The notes under the pieces are model-generated. The model did no database searches and had not been told where the DNA came from. It was given only the letters and a program-made list of their open reading frames with translations. This document shows, in pieces, positions 1 through 11,411 of a stretch of 64,000 nucleotides of DNA. A program made the translations under genes and the position numbers. The DNA comes from Heterostelium multicystogenum (Eukaryota > Evosea > Eumycetozoa > Acytosteliales > Acytosteliaceae), in NCBI GenBank assembly GCA_003667245.1, contig RCNN01000146.1, positions 1-64,000 of the forward strand, read 5' to 3'. Numbering within the stretch: position 1 is the first letter of the stretch; the number at the start of each line of letters is the position of its first letter.

Positions 1-229
1 AAAATTCACTGATTATAGTTAGAAACTACATTCCAAATGAGAAGATTCTCTTAAAATGATGAATTAACATCTGAGATTGAAGTAGATATTAAGTTTCAAT
101 TAATAAATATTAATTAATATGGATTTGATAAACTATAAAATACTGGATTTCAAATGATTATTACATCATCAAAACAAATTAATTAACATCTTAAATATCT
201 TAAATAAACAATCAAATTATCTTTAAAAA

Positions 230-583
230 ATGACTATCTTAGGTAAATATAATTAATAATACTTATATTATATAATGAATTTGATTAATTTTTTCCAATA
301 AATATTTAAATAAATATAGGATCTCTTTCAACCATGGTTAACGTTAAGCCATCTTCAATCACCAGAAGTTCATTTGGTGCTGGTATCGGAGGGTGCCTCA
401 TCCCAATCTGCCAACAATGTTGCATGTGGTGGTTGTGGTGGTAGTGGTTTCTTGGAATTAACATTGATGCCAATGTCAATGTCAATTTGGGTGCCGTCGT
501 CGGAACTGTTGGTGGTCTCCTCGGTGGTGGTCTTGGGTACTGTTGGTGGTCTCCTCGGTGGTGGATGTCACACTTGCCCATAA
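230..583 (+). CDS. hssA/2C/7E-family small glycine-rich protein (frameshifted in this copy)
   Basis: This is a member of the dictyostelid hssA/2C/7E family of tiny Gly/Ser-rich proteins, which are expressed in development and have no known biochemical role. Exon 1 (230-242) encodes MTILG, then a short intron (243-319, GTAAAT...TATAG), a layout usual for the family. Exon 2 encodes a Ser-rich stretch, the hallmark VACGGCGGSG, an NIDANVNVNLG segment and a C-terminal GGLLGGGCHTCP. The reading frame moves by one base at least three times: at the GGG near 395, near 456 and near 537. Every family motif is still readable. The motif GTVGGLLGGG occurs twice in tandem near the C-terminus. The shifts look like sequencing indels, since no motif has decayed. 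I am sure of the family and less sure that the gene is broken in the organism. Confidence 0.7.
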
Positions 584-1129
584 ATTTAGAAAGTATCATT
601 CTCCTTCATTCTCTGCCCATACTTCTTCAACAGTAATTGACAGCAACTAAATGTATTATCATTATTAATGTACATTATTGTAAAACCAGTACAATATTAA
701 ATAAAAATTAATTTTATTCAAATCAAATATAATACTATCAATGTTTATCTACATTAAAATATTATCTATTGGAATGTTGGAATATACATTTAATATCCCG
801 ATATATATATACGTTAATTATTTGTAATTTTTGATATTTTACAAAATATGAAAATTGTCTTCTCAATTTATAAATCTACACATATTACATCATTATCACT
901 AGTTTTGCACAAAATTGTTTTCATCATGGAAATTTACTTTTATTACTATGAAATAAAGTAGTCTATATTTTATTACCTTGAAAATGTAGATATTTAAGGA
1001 TTATTTAAGTTTCTATTATATAATTAAACTACAATTAATTTATAAAAAATGGAAATCAATGAATCTAAATTAAAAAAGTAATTAAAAAAGTAACTTGTCT
1101 ACTAGTTCATATATTAATATGGATTTTAT
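584..1129. other. AT-rich intergenic stretch
   Basis: This stretch is very AT-rich, with no credible reading frame, RNA gene or repeat that I can see. Confidence 0.6.
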
Positions 1130-2442
1130 TAAATTAGATATATAGTTCCTTTTCAATCAAATGAATCGATTGAAGCAATCAATAGTGAAATAGTGAATTT
1201 AAAAATTAAATGGAGTACATAGATTTCCATTTAGAGAATTTGTTATGAAACATTGTAAATCTCTACAAAGAAATATAGGAAAAACTTGGAGATTTAGAAA
1301 GATTGTAATTGCACATGACTGGAATGATTTCTTTGAACAAAACAATATTTTGGAGTCCAATATGAAAAGAATTAAAAATAAAACGATAATGGTATTTGGA
1401 AGTCAAGGTGCTCAAAGTTCGGACAGTGGAAGAGATCTATATAGAGAATTTCCAATATATAAGTCAATAGTTGATACAATTGATAATATGTTTAGTAGAT
1501 ACCTTGGATACAGTGTTATGGATAAGTTGAAACTAATACCACCAAAATCAAAAGAAATCTATAATCAAATGAACGCACAGCCAGCACTATTATTTTACTT
1601 TGTTGGAATGTTTGATCTTTTTAAAACACTTTCAATGTTAGTCCATCCATAGTATTAGGAGTAAGGTATTTACATGAAAAATATTAATATATTTTTTATT
1701 GTATTTTATTATATTAACTCTTATTATAGTTTTGGTGAAATAGGTTGTTTTTATTCCACTGGATGTTTATCGATGGAACAATTGGTCGAAGTAGTATATT
1801 ATAGATCTTTTTTATCAAAACACTATTATGGGCAATGGATTTACAATGTTAATGAGATGTCCAGAGGAAAATATTAAATCAATTTTATATGATCATGATT
1901 ACGATGTAGCAGGAAAATTATGCAATACAACAGTTATAGTTATGGAGGGAAATAATGAAAAAGCATTAGAGATTAAAGATCGATTTAAAAATCAATTTAA
2001 TATTCCTTGTTATATTTTACCATTGCCTGGAATGGTTCATTCAAGAGCTCAAAGTCAAATTCAAAATGAAATTTTATCTAGTCTCTCAGATATTAAGTCC
2101 GATAAATCTACGATTAAATGGTATTCTACTGTTTCAGGAGAAACTCAAGATAAAGTGGATGCAGAATATATCTTTAGAAATATAAGAGAGCCTTTCTTAG
2201 TAGAGAAGACCTTAGCTAGATTAGATAAGGATATTCCAATTCAAGATTATATATTCTTAGAGATTGCACCCATTTCTCAGTATAAAAGACATATTCAGGG
2301 TTTCTTTCCAGAGTCTACAGTTGTATCTAACAATAATGGAATCGATGAAATTACATCATTCTTAAATATACTAGGTGAGCTTTTCTGCAATGGAATCGAC
2401 GTCAACTTTTTATCTCAATTTTTCCAAAATAAATATTTATAA
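1130..2442 (+). pseudogene. Relic of a polyketide synthase: acyltransferase domain only
   Basis: Scattered frames rebuild one acyltransferase (AT) domain of a dictyostelid-type iterative type I polyketide synthase. In order they are: a linker ending near 1200 (VPFQSNESIEAIN), WRFRKIVIAHDWNDFFEQN near 1290-1350, the AT start MVFGSQGAQSSDSGRDLY near 1390, the nucleophile-elbow remnant YSFGEIGCFYSTGCLSMEQ near 1727-1780, GMVHSRAQ near 2030, YSTVSGE near 2120, and EIAP near 2262. AT domains carry GHSxGE. Here SFGE survives, but PSIVLG is separated from it by about 65 bp of AT-rich DNA and the His codon reads Tyr. Splicing at the nearest GT/AG does not restore the frame. There is no ketosynthase upstream and no downstream module, so this is a fragment and not a working synthase. 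Dictyostelids are known for large, fast-changing polyketide synthase families. Confidence 0.7.
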
Positions 2443-3599
2443 ACTTATTATTAAACTTTATGGTATCATTTCAGAAATAAATATCACAAGTTATTAAATA
2501 TAGATATATTTTATTTTAATATTATTTATCATAATGATTATGAAGTTTATAAAATTAATGTTTATTATTTATTGATTATCTATTGTAATAAGTTTCTAAA
2601 AAAAAACAAACAAGAATTGATATGTGAACTATTTATTATTGATATTGGAAATATTTAAAAAAGACAGTGGTTGGTTGATTGTGACATGGGCTAGATCTCC
2701 TTTATAACTGGTGTAGTTGATGTTTTTGATGATATCTGATTAGTGTTTTTGTCAAGTATAATAGTTCAACTGATAAAGCAATAAAACCTAAAACGCTTTA
2801 TAAATATTATTTTTACTTCATTTGCTCTGTAGGATCGTACGAATGTTAGTTATCATTTCATTTATATTTAATCAAATACTTAATTTACCTTTATATTTCT
2901 TGAGGTGGTTTCACTGAATAATTCGTAATTTCAATAGTACCTCATTATACCAAATAATATGTAAATTGAATATTTATATTACAATTGATTCCTTCCATTT
3001 GTTTGATCTACATTAAAGAACTACATATTATTCTCATATATAATGATTTAGATATCGAATAAACCATAATGATTATATTGACAATCACAATATCAGGATA
3101 TTCAAACTGTCATCTCAATATGTAGATTCATTTAATTAATACTATAAAACAATGGTAATTATGATAATGTTTAGTTAGTTTTTGGAAATTTAATTAATTA
3201 ATTATTAATAACTACTTACATATAAAATCATATTATTATTGGTATTATCATTTTGTATGGCATCTATAAAACCTCTGTTTTATTTGTCCATGTATGTTTT
3301 AAGTTTTATTGGTTTAGCAGCTGAAGAGTATTATACTTGTCAAAGAAGTACCAATCTTATTATGGGAATATAAAAGAGATCTACAACCTCCAAATGCACA
3401 CCATTAAGAGATAATCAACAACCTAAATATTTTTCTTTGGCGATTGTTCTACATATATTGAAAATGAATGTTCCACCTTTTTAACAAATAACTAACCATG
3501 GTTAGTTGTATTTATAATCAAAATTGAAGGTTAAATTAAATTCAAAACAAATATAAATTAAATGTAGAAATTTAATTAAACGATGGATAAGATCCAATC
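2443..3599. other. AT-rich intergenic stretch
   Basis: No gene is visible. The sequence is AT-rich with scattered homopolymers and no repeat unit longer than a few bases. Confidence 0.5.
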
Positions 3600-4140
3600 A
3601 GATTACACCAATTTTAGTTATTAAAAGAACATTGATAGTGGATCACTGCAATAAAGTTTAAATCTCTGAGGGAGAATGTTAGCCCCAGAAAACATTCAAA
3701 GTTTTGTTGAGCATTTTAAACCATTTCAAGCTGTGTGTAAGTGTGTGTGTTGTATTTTATTCATTCAATAGCTACTAATGCATTTTTAAATGAATTTACA
3801 TTGTGGCCAACAAGGATTATAGGAACTGAACAGCTGGTAATGGGTCCTTTGGAGGAAATGACTATGGGGAGGATACTGAATCATTGCCCATGTCTATCCT
3901 CCAGAAGTTAAACTATGTACTCTCGAACTAATTCTTAAGATACCCTGCTAACTCAAGTTTCAATCTTTAGGAGGGAGGAGGGACTAAGTAAATCAAATAC
4001 AAAAAGCGCTTGGTATTTGTTATCTTTATGAGGAGAAACATCTAGATTTTAAAGATGGGGAACTGAAGACAATCTAAGACTACCCAAGATGACTATTTCG
4101 AATTTGAGCGGTCATCTTTATCCCTCACTCGGTCCCACAA
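3600..4140. ncRNA. GC-elevated, hairpin-dense non-coding tract (candidate structured RNA)
   Basis: This tract is visibly richer in G and C than its flanks, has no usable reading frame, and contains a series of perfect inverted repeats. They are GAATGTT/AACATTC (3674-3680 with 3691-3697), GGAGGATA/TATCCTCC (3868-3875 with 3895-3902), CAAATAC/GTATTTG (3994-4000 with 4013-4019) and AAGATGAC/GTCATCTT (4086-4093 with 4111-4118). Loops are 10-19 bases. It could be a structured non-coding RNA or a transposon remnant. I recognise no family, and the strand is unknown. Confidence 0.35.
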
Positions 4141-4652
4141 CACAATGAAATATATACATAAGTCGAGTTGTTTGTTAACAACCAGCAATAACAACAACAA
4201 CAATAATTATAAACTGACAAACTCAGTTTTTAAAGCTGCAACAAAATAAATAAATTAAAATTTTTATAAATTAAAAAGTCTATGCTGATGACTCTGCAAC
4301 TTCACAAACACACCATTAATAATAATACAAACGAAACATTTAGAACTGTGAAATTTGTTTGTAACACTGATACCATTATTTATATATCTATAATAATATG
4401 TAAGTACGCGACATTACAATTAGATAAATATATACATTCATACATACATACATATCTAAATAGATGGATGTTTTATTAACAATAGATTATTATCTTTATG
4501 ATTAGGTCGGTTGGTGTACAATCTAAATCAATAGCCTCGGTTGGCCTATATAAAAGAGACCAACCATTTTACATCTAAATGTCGTCCCTTTCATTGTTTT
4601 ATATATATACTTGCTGTATCTATTCATTATAACTCCTGCACCTATTAGACCG
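4141..4652. other. Upstream region of the P5A ATPase
   Basis: AT-rich leader with a TACA repeat near 4436-4460. No gene is supported here; the short frame at 4282-4479 is low-complexity. Confidence 0.5.
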
Positions 4653-7600
4653 ATGGTCGATGAATCTGATGATGCCAAATCTGAAGCTGTAAATGGTACT
4701 AGTACAACTAATACGACCGAAAGTACTGGGTAGTAACTCAACTGCTGCTGCTGCTGCTGCCACTGGAATGACTCTAGATGGCTCTGATTTTTATTTGTTT
4801 TTGTTGGGTGTTACTGCTTGTCTACATATTCTTTCATGGCTATTTAAATATTGGTCAGTCGAATATCGTGCTGTAGTATCGATGAACAAAGTCAGCAATA
4901 TTAGCGATGCCACTGCTATCAAAGTAGTGCCATCATCGCATGTCGGATCAAAGACCATCTGTCCATTGATTAGAGACGAGCAGAGACAATTATATTTCGA
5001 ATTTCAGAAGAGAAAGTTCACTTACGACCCTGATCGTAAGTGTTTCAAGCGTATCAAATTGGCGGTACCCAACACAACTGAGGAGCTCTTGCAATCACGT
5101 GGATACGACACACAGGAATCACTAACAAACGCAAGCAGACAATTAGGATTAAACAAATTCGACATCCCCCTGCCATCATTCCTACATCTCTACAAAGAGC
5201 AAGCTATTGCACCTTTCTTTGTATTCCAAGTATTCTGTGTATTACTCTGGTGTCTCGAAGAATATGTTCTCTACTGTCTTTTCACCCTATTTATGTTGCT
5301 CACTTTCGAGGCAACCGTTGTAAAATCCGTAAGCTATCTGTCAATCTCACTCCCACTGATATCTTCTAACATATTTGAAACTATAGAGATTAAGAAACTT
5401 GATGTCATTGAGAGAGATGAGTAGTAAACCATCCTATCCCATTTATGTTTACAGATTAAATCAATGGAAACAGATCGATACAACTGAGATTATCCCAGGT
5501 GACTTGGTTTCAGTTGGAAGAGGTGCTAATGAGGCACAATCTACTCTTCCTTGCGATTTGGTGTTGTTAAGTGGACAATGTGTTGTAAACGAAGCAATGC
5601 TAACAGGTGAATCAACTCCACATCATAAGGAGTCACTCCAAGAAAGAAGTCAATCGAGCAGCAAAGACAACATTTTAGACTTGAAGAACGATAAGATTCA
5701 CATTCTTTTTGGTGGTACCCAAATTGTTCAGCATTCATGTGGCGAGCGTCTCAACAGTAAGGTTGGAAAACCAACCGATCGTGGATGTATAGGTTATGCA
5801 ATTAAGACAGGATTTGATACTAATCAGGGTAGTCTGATGCGTACCATTTGGTTCTCTTCCGAGCGTGTCACTGCCAACAACAAAGAGAGTTTCCTCTTTA
5901 TTGCTTTCCTCTTGGTGTTTGCAGTAGCCGCCAGTGCATACTTATTTTGGCGTGGATTCGTTGATGACGAACGTAATAAAATACAAATTATTGCTCCACT
6001 GCATCATGGTCATCACTTCAGTTGTCCCACCAGAGTTGCCAATGGAACTATCATTGGCTGTCAATAACTCACTCATTGCCTTGGTGCGTCTCGGTATTTA
6101 TTGCACAGAGCCATTTAGAATTCCATTCGCTGGAAAAGTGGACGTTTGCTGCTTTGATAAGACAGGAACATTGACAACAGATGATCTCATTCTTCAAGGT
6201 ATTGCAGCATGTCCACAATCAGAAAACTAGCAGCTCTACACCCGCTTCATCTTCAAATAGCTCAGACCTTTTGTTACCAGCAGATATCCCAATGGTTATC
6301 AGCTATATTTTAGCTGGATGTCATTCATTGGTTAGCATTGATGGAAAGTTGGTTGGAGATCCAATGGAGACAGCATCACTCAAATCTATTGCATGGAATT
6401 GCAAGGGAGACATTGCTTCACATCAACGTAAGAAGGTGTTTATTGAAATTGTTAATCGTTACCTATTCTCTCTGACCTCAAGAGAATGTCAACTATCGCC
6501 AACGTTAATAATGACGGTAACATTAATAGCTATGCATTCTGTAAGGGTGCTCCTGAAGTTTTGAAATCATTCTACAATTCCAGCTCCATTCCTAAGGACT
6601 TACGATGACATCTACAAGCGTTATTCTCGTCAAGGATCGAGAGTTCTTGCATTGGGATACAAGAAAATTACTACCGAAAATCAAACAACAATGAAGCAAA
6701 TTCAACGTGATGTTACAGAATGCGATTTGGAGTTTGGAGGATTCCTGATTTTTGATTGTCCTCTTAAGCCTGACTCAAAGGACGCTATTACACAACTTTC
6801 TCAAGCCTCTCACAATATCGTTATGATCACTGGTGATAATGCATTGAACAGCCTGTCATGTAGCAAAGCAGCTTGGAATTCCAAGATCCAAAGCTTCCAA
6901 CCCTTATTCTCAATGCAAATTCTGAATCTGGGGAACCAACTTGGGTATCTGTCGATGAAACAGTCAATATTAAATTGGATCAAAATAATGGTAATCATTT
7001 GAGAGAAATTAGCAAGTCCTACAATCTTTCAGTCACTGGACAATCACTTTCTTTACTAGCTGAAAATCAAAAGTTACAAAGCAATCTTTACCTTGGTACA
7101 GGTATTTGCTCGTGTATCACCAGAGCAGAAACAATTGATTTTGAGTAATTTCAGACTTAATGGACATCACACATTGATGGCAGGTGACGGTACTAACGAT
7201 GTCGGTGCTTTGAAGCAAGCTCATGTTGGTGTTGCCATCCCTAAACAAGGGTGAACTTCCACCACCCAAGCTCCTTGATACCAATCCACGTCAAAATCAT
7301 GAAGCCAGTACCAACAACGTCCACAATCTGCTGCAGAACTTACCAAAGAAACTTCAAGAAGAACTCAAAGACAGTGAAGTCCAAAATGGTCAAACTTGGA
7401 GACGCATCAATTGCCGCTCCATTCACATCAAAGAGCTCACCGTGTCATTGGCCAGTCACTCACATCATCCGTCAAGGTCGTTGTACTCTGTAAACAACAT
7501 TCCAAATGTATAAGATCCTCGCTCTCAACTCATTGATTTCAGCTTATAGTTTGTCAGTACTTCATTTGGATGGTGTTTAAGCCTGGAGACACTCAAGTCA

Positions 7601-8144
7601 CACTCGCAGGAATGTTGATTGCAACTCTGCTTTCCTTTTTCATTTCAACTCAAAACCACTCGAAAGACTCGCACCAAAGCGTCCTAATCCCAATCTTTTC
7701 TCAGCATTACATGATGTCTTCGATTCTTCTCAATTCATTCTCCATCTGGGATGTCTCATCTTTATTGTGCGTGAAGCAAACATCCGTACCGTAGGAGCTA
7801 AGCCCAAAGTAGAGACTCGCATTCGAGCCAAAACCTGTCAACTCTGCAGTATTCCTCATCTCCAATGCAATGCAAGTTGCAAACCTTTGCAATCAACTAT
7901 AAAGGTCACCCATTCATGCAAAAGCCTCCAAGAAAACAGACCACTCCTCTATTGTCTCTCTGGGGTGTATGGTTGCTCGCGGTGCAATCCTCTCACGAAA
8001 TTATGCCATCATGGAATGAGTACCTCGAATTAATACCATTCCCTGACGCAACATTTAGATTACTAATGTTTGGCCACCATCTTAATTGATTTGGTCGGTG
8101 CATGGTTAATTGAAAAACTTTGTTCCACATTTTTAAAGAATTAA
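4653..8144 (+). CDS. P5A-type ATPase (Spf1/ATP13A1), ER transmembrane-helix dislocase, heavily frameshifted
   Basis: P5A ATPases sit in the ER membrane and extract mistargeted transmembrane helices, powered by an aspartyl-phosphate cycle. The start is MVDESDDAK at 4653. One clear intron lies at 5329-5386 and joins K-S to R-L in frame. Visible in order: N-terminal membrane region with HVGS; actuator LTGEST near 5600; the P5A signature PPELPMELS near 6030; phosphorylation motif DKTGTLT at 6155; MITGDN near 6823; [14 protein letters not shown] near 7184; and C-terminal [11 protein letters not shown]. The rebuilt length, about 1,140 residues, fits the family. The frame shifts by one base about fifteen times, for example at 4728-4730 (GGG), 5978-5981 and 6223-6226 (AAAA), 6602 and 6853. 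Conserved sequence continues across each shift. Either this segment of the assembly is poor or it is a very recent pseudogene; I favour the first. Confidence 0.8.
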
Positions 8145-8740
8145 CCAATAATTACAAATCAATGACCATATAAATACTTCAATAAATCATCAACATTCCC
8201 TCCATATGAGTGAATAAGTAACATCCTTAATTTTCACAAAGATAAAACAGGCAATACAAATTGGTATAAATTTCCTAAAAAATAGTACTACCACCAAAAT
8301 GACGGACTTTTACCAAAAATTCATAAAATCTGGAAAAACACCTTTCATGAATCAGAAAATTGCAATTTATAAAGCCACCTATTTTGTCCATTAAAAAATC
8401 TGGAGTGAGTGACAGAAAGGAATGGCCCACATTTTTTGATTCATGTCAATGAGAGCACCACACACTCGAGTGGGTTGTAAGAACAACAAACTTAAAATCA
8501 AGTAAATATTATGATATTAAATAGTTCATAATCATTCCATTCCATTCATTCATTCATTCAATATATAATTTCTTCATTTTAATCTTATTCTTGTTACATG
8601 TATATATATACTTCAGTTCAAGGATTATAAAATAGTATAGTAGAAGAGTAGTAGGTTTGGTCTGACTGTTGTTATCTATATAACTATAGCTTTGAAGGAA
8701 AGTGGAAACGCTTTAAGGTGCATTGAGTCGAGAGTGTCGA
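8145..8740. other. Intergenic, AT-rich, with one 10-bp palindrome
   Basis: No gene is supported. The perfect palindrome CACTCGAGTG lies near 8463-8472, and ATTC repeats occur near 8535-8560, in the leader of the Kelch gene. Confidence 0.5.
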
Positions 8741-10894
8741 ATGGATATCAAAAAATGGAAAACGCGTAAAGCCAATGTTTGGTGGAATGCAAAAACGTGG
8801 TGGACATAGTGCAAACTATGATTGGAGAGAAATTGTATATATTGGTGGTTGTGCTTATAGCAACAACAACAACAGTCAAGGTATGTTGTTCCTTCTCATA
8901 TATATATAATCTTGTCTCTTACTCACACATATATGCTCGGCAACAGTTTCCTATTTGAATTCCTTTAATGTTTTTGATTTCTCAACCAGTAATTTGGTCT
9001 AGTTTATTTCCATATAGTTCACATGTATTACAGGCTCGATATGCTCATACTGCTACTGACATTGGAAATTATCGTTATATTTGATCTATGGTGGATACAA
9101 TGGACAGCATTACTTTGACGATGTCAACATCTATGATATTGTCAAAAATACTTGGACTGCACCTGTCACCAATGGAAACAAACCACCTGCACGATATGCT
9201 CACAGTGCCACTTTGATTGGCAATAGCCTCTATGTCTCTTTGGTGGCTGTGGAGAGACGAGATTCTTTAATGATTTACATTGCTTGGATATAACTACTAT
9301 GACTTTGGTCGTTCGTACAAGCGGCCAACCCACCAGCCTGCTCGGTCCTTTTCATACCACCAATTTTTATACAAGCGGCTCAACTAAGCTCTATATGTTT
9401 TGTGTGGACGACAAGGATCGCTCCACTTTAACGATCTGTATGTATTCAACTTTGATTTCTCGAGCTTGGACACAGGGTATCACAGAGACCGTACCCATGG
9501 GACCGCTTTGCCAATCATGCATCTGTGTTCATTGATAAAAATCTCTATGTATTTGGTGGAATGGACGGGAAGGCAGTGCTATGACACACTGTGAGTGGAT
9601 TCTCAACTTGGAGAGCATGAAGTGGACATCACCTCCAATAGAAACAAACCAGCAATGCGACACAAAACACACATTTGAATGTTACTTCAGATGGAACTAC
9701 ACTGGTGCTTACGGGTGGAATGGGGATTGCCACCTAATTGCTATGATGATATTCATCTTTTAAAGTCGTAAATACCAATAGCAACACACAATAACAGCAA
9801 CAATACAACAGCAATCAAAGCAGCTACCACATTCTTCAGTGATAAATCCTATTCAACAACCACCAATCTACATCGCCAAATCAAGTACAATTACTTCAGC
9901 AGCATACTATGGCTCCAAACGGACTAATGATGAAATCTGTTGATTCATCACCTAAACCCTCTCCATCTCCACAGTTATCTCCAATTGCAGTCACTGATCT
10001 TGAGGATCCGAAATATAAGCAACTCTACTTGGAGCTTCAGAGAATGAATGAGGAGTGTGTACAGAATATCACTGTTGCACGATCACATCGCTGGATACAC
10101 TATGCATCTTATGTCATATGAACAGCTCTCTGATTTGGAAAGAACCTATTTGAAATTATTAAAGAAAGCACAAAAAGCAAAGGTAAAGTCTTCAATAGGT
10201 TGCAACATTCAACTTGATAGAAGGTATTAATTGATCACTCTCTAATATTTAGGCTAACATTGTATGAGAACCCAAGTGGAAATCAATGAAAACTATGAGA
10301 ATTAGAATCAAAACAATTTGAGCCTCTCCTAGCCAACATATACTATCCAACAAAGTTTACTCACCTCCACCCCAACAAAGTATGCAGCAACCAAGAAATG
10401 TAAATCCTAGTGATATACCAGACCAACAACTTCATCAACAACAACAACAGCCTCCACCCTTTATAGGAGGATATCAATCAAATTATTAATTCATACAAAG
10501 AGAATGGATATAATCTACAATTAAAACACCAATAATATTAATGGATATAAAATGAGCAACAACAATAACATTAACAATAGCAATCTAAACAACAATCTAA
10601 ATGAAAAGAAACCCAATAAGAAGAGTAAACTCTAACGAGTCTGTTTTGACAGGCAAAGAACTGGTTGATTTCAACTATCAACAAGCCCATTTACATCAAC
10701 AACAGCTTTACCAACCACAACAACAACAACAACAGCAGCAAACAACTACCTCACTTCTACCACTTAAACCATACAGAACTTCCAATAACAGTAACAACAA
10801 TAACAAATATACAAGTAAATCTTTTCAATCATTTACAGTAATTATCAATATGATCACAACTATTAACCTATCAAAATATAATCAAATATATTAA
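8741..10894 (+). CDS. Kelch-repeat protein with a coiled-coil and Gln/Asn-rich tail, frameshifted
   Basis: At least five Kelch-type beta-propeller blades can be read: MFGGMQKRGGHSANY (about 8778), LIYGGYNGQHYFDDVNIYD (about 9080), PPARYAHSATLIGNSLYV (about 9183), a blade with LHFNDLYVFNF (about 9418), and LYVFGGMDGK (about 9545). A donor site follows position 8880. Kelch propellers are protein-interaction platforms. After about 9770 the sequence turns low-complexity (Asn, Gln, Ser, Pro) around two probable helices, EDPKYKQLYLELQRMNEE near 10000 and SYEQLSDLERTYLKLLKKAQ near 10120. A Gln tract follows near 10720. Nearly every blade is in a different frame because of one-base shifts. The assignment of the tail (9780-10894) to the same gene is an inference from orientation and the lack of another start. 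No specific ortholog is recognised. Confidence 0.55.
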
Positions 10895-10967
10895 CAATGA
10901 TTAATCTAATAATGCACATAAATATTTATTAATTATTTACAATCTTTAAAAGTAACAATGATCGATC

Positions 10968-11309
10968 TTATTCTTTTTCATCTTCTGATAATTGGTATAT
11001 TATGTTGTTGATCAATTGAGGTTTTTGGTCATATACTGAATAAGTGTTCTCATCTTGTAATTCGTCGAGTCTTCTTTGAATTGTATCGATAACCTTGTCA
11101 CTGACACCTTGTAAGAACAAGTGAGTTTCGTCAAGCGGCACAACCACAAAGTTCTCCTGCTTCTCTAGCCAGATCACAAATTGTCTGGTTGGTGGATCAC
11201 TATTGATTAAAAAACAATCTAGTATCAATGTGAACGCTTGTGTGTGTTTGATAATATTACACATTTGATCATACCATTCTAAAAGATATCCACGAAATAC
11301 TTGAACCAT
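10968..11309 (-). CDS. gtf2h5: TFIIH subunit p8/TTD-A (GTF2H5, Tfb5)
   Basis: This is the smallest core subunit of TFIIH, which stabilises p52 and stimulates XPB in transcription initiation and nucleotide-excision repair. Exon 1 is 11275-11309 (MVQVFRGYLLE) and exon 2 is 10968-11199. Removing the intron at 11200-11274 (GTATGA...AATAG) creates the codon for C and gives LLECDPPTRQFV. This matches the family's conserved LxECDPxxKQF. Next come the VPLDETHLFL motif and a C-terminal helix. The product is 88 residues, slightly longer than the human 71, with an acidic tail ending SEDEKE. Its start lies about 100 bp downstream of the Sec6 stop on the same strand. It could be mistaken for the last exon of Sec6, but its complete domain and own start argue against that. 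Confidence 0.8.
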   Translation of the reverse strand: MVQVFRGYLLEWYDQMCNIIKHTQAFTLILDCFLINSDPPTRQFVIWLEKQENFVVVPLDETHLFLQGVSDKVIDTIQRRLDELQDENTYSVYDQKPQLINNIIYQLSEDEKE

Positions 11310-11411
11310 TCTTTTAAAATAATGATCAAAAAAACAACTCATCAGATATAAATATTTATAAAATTAGCATTTTTTGAGAAATTGTATTTTTAATATTAAA
11401 AATATATATTA

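Noticed and set aside
4282..4479. 65-codon frame upstream of the P5A ATPase
   Set aside because: Low-complexity composition (Thr, Ile, Tyr from TACA repeats), no motif, and no reason for a gene there.
5329..5386. Frameshift in the P5A ATPase near 5390
   Set aside because: It is a GT-AG intron; splicing gives a continuous reading frame.
4653..8144. Programmed ribosomal frameshifting in the P5A ATPase
   Set aside because: Too many shifts, in both directions, at ordinary short runs; no slippery heptamer with downstream structure recurs.
10968..11342. Treating 10968-11342 as the last Sec6 exon
   Set aside because: After removal of the 11200-11274 intron it forms a complete TFIIH p8 protein with its own start, so it is a separate gene.
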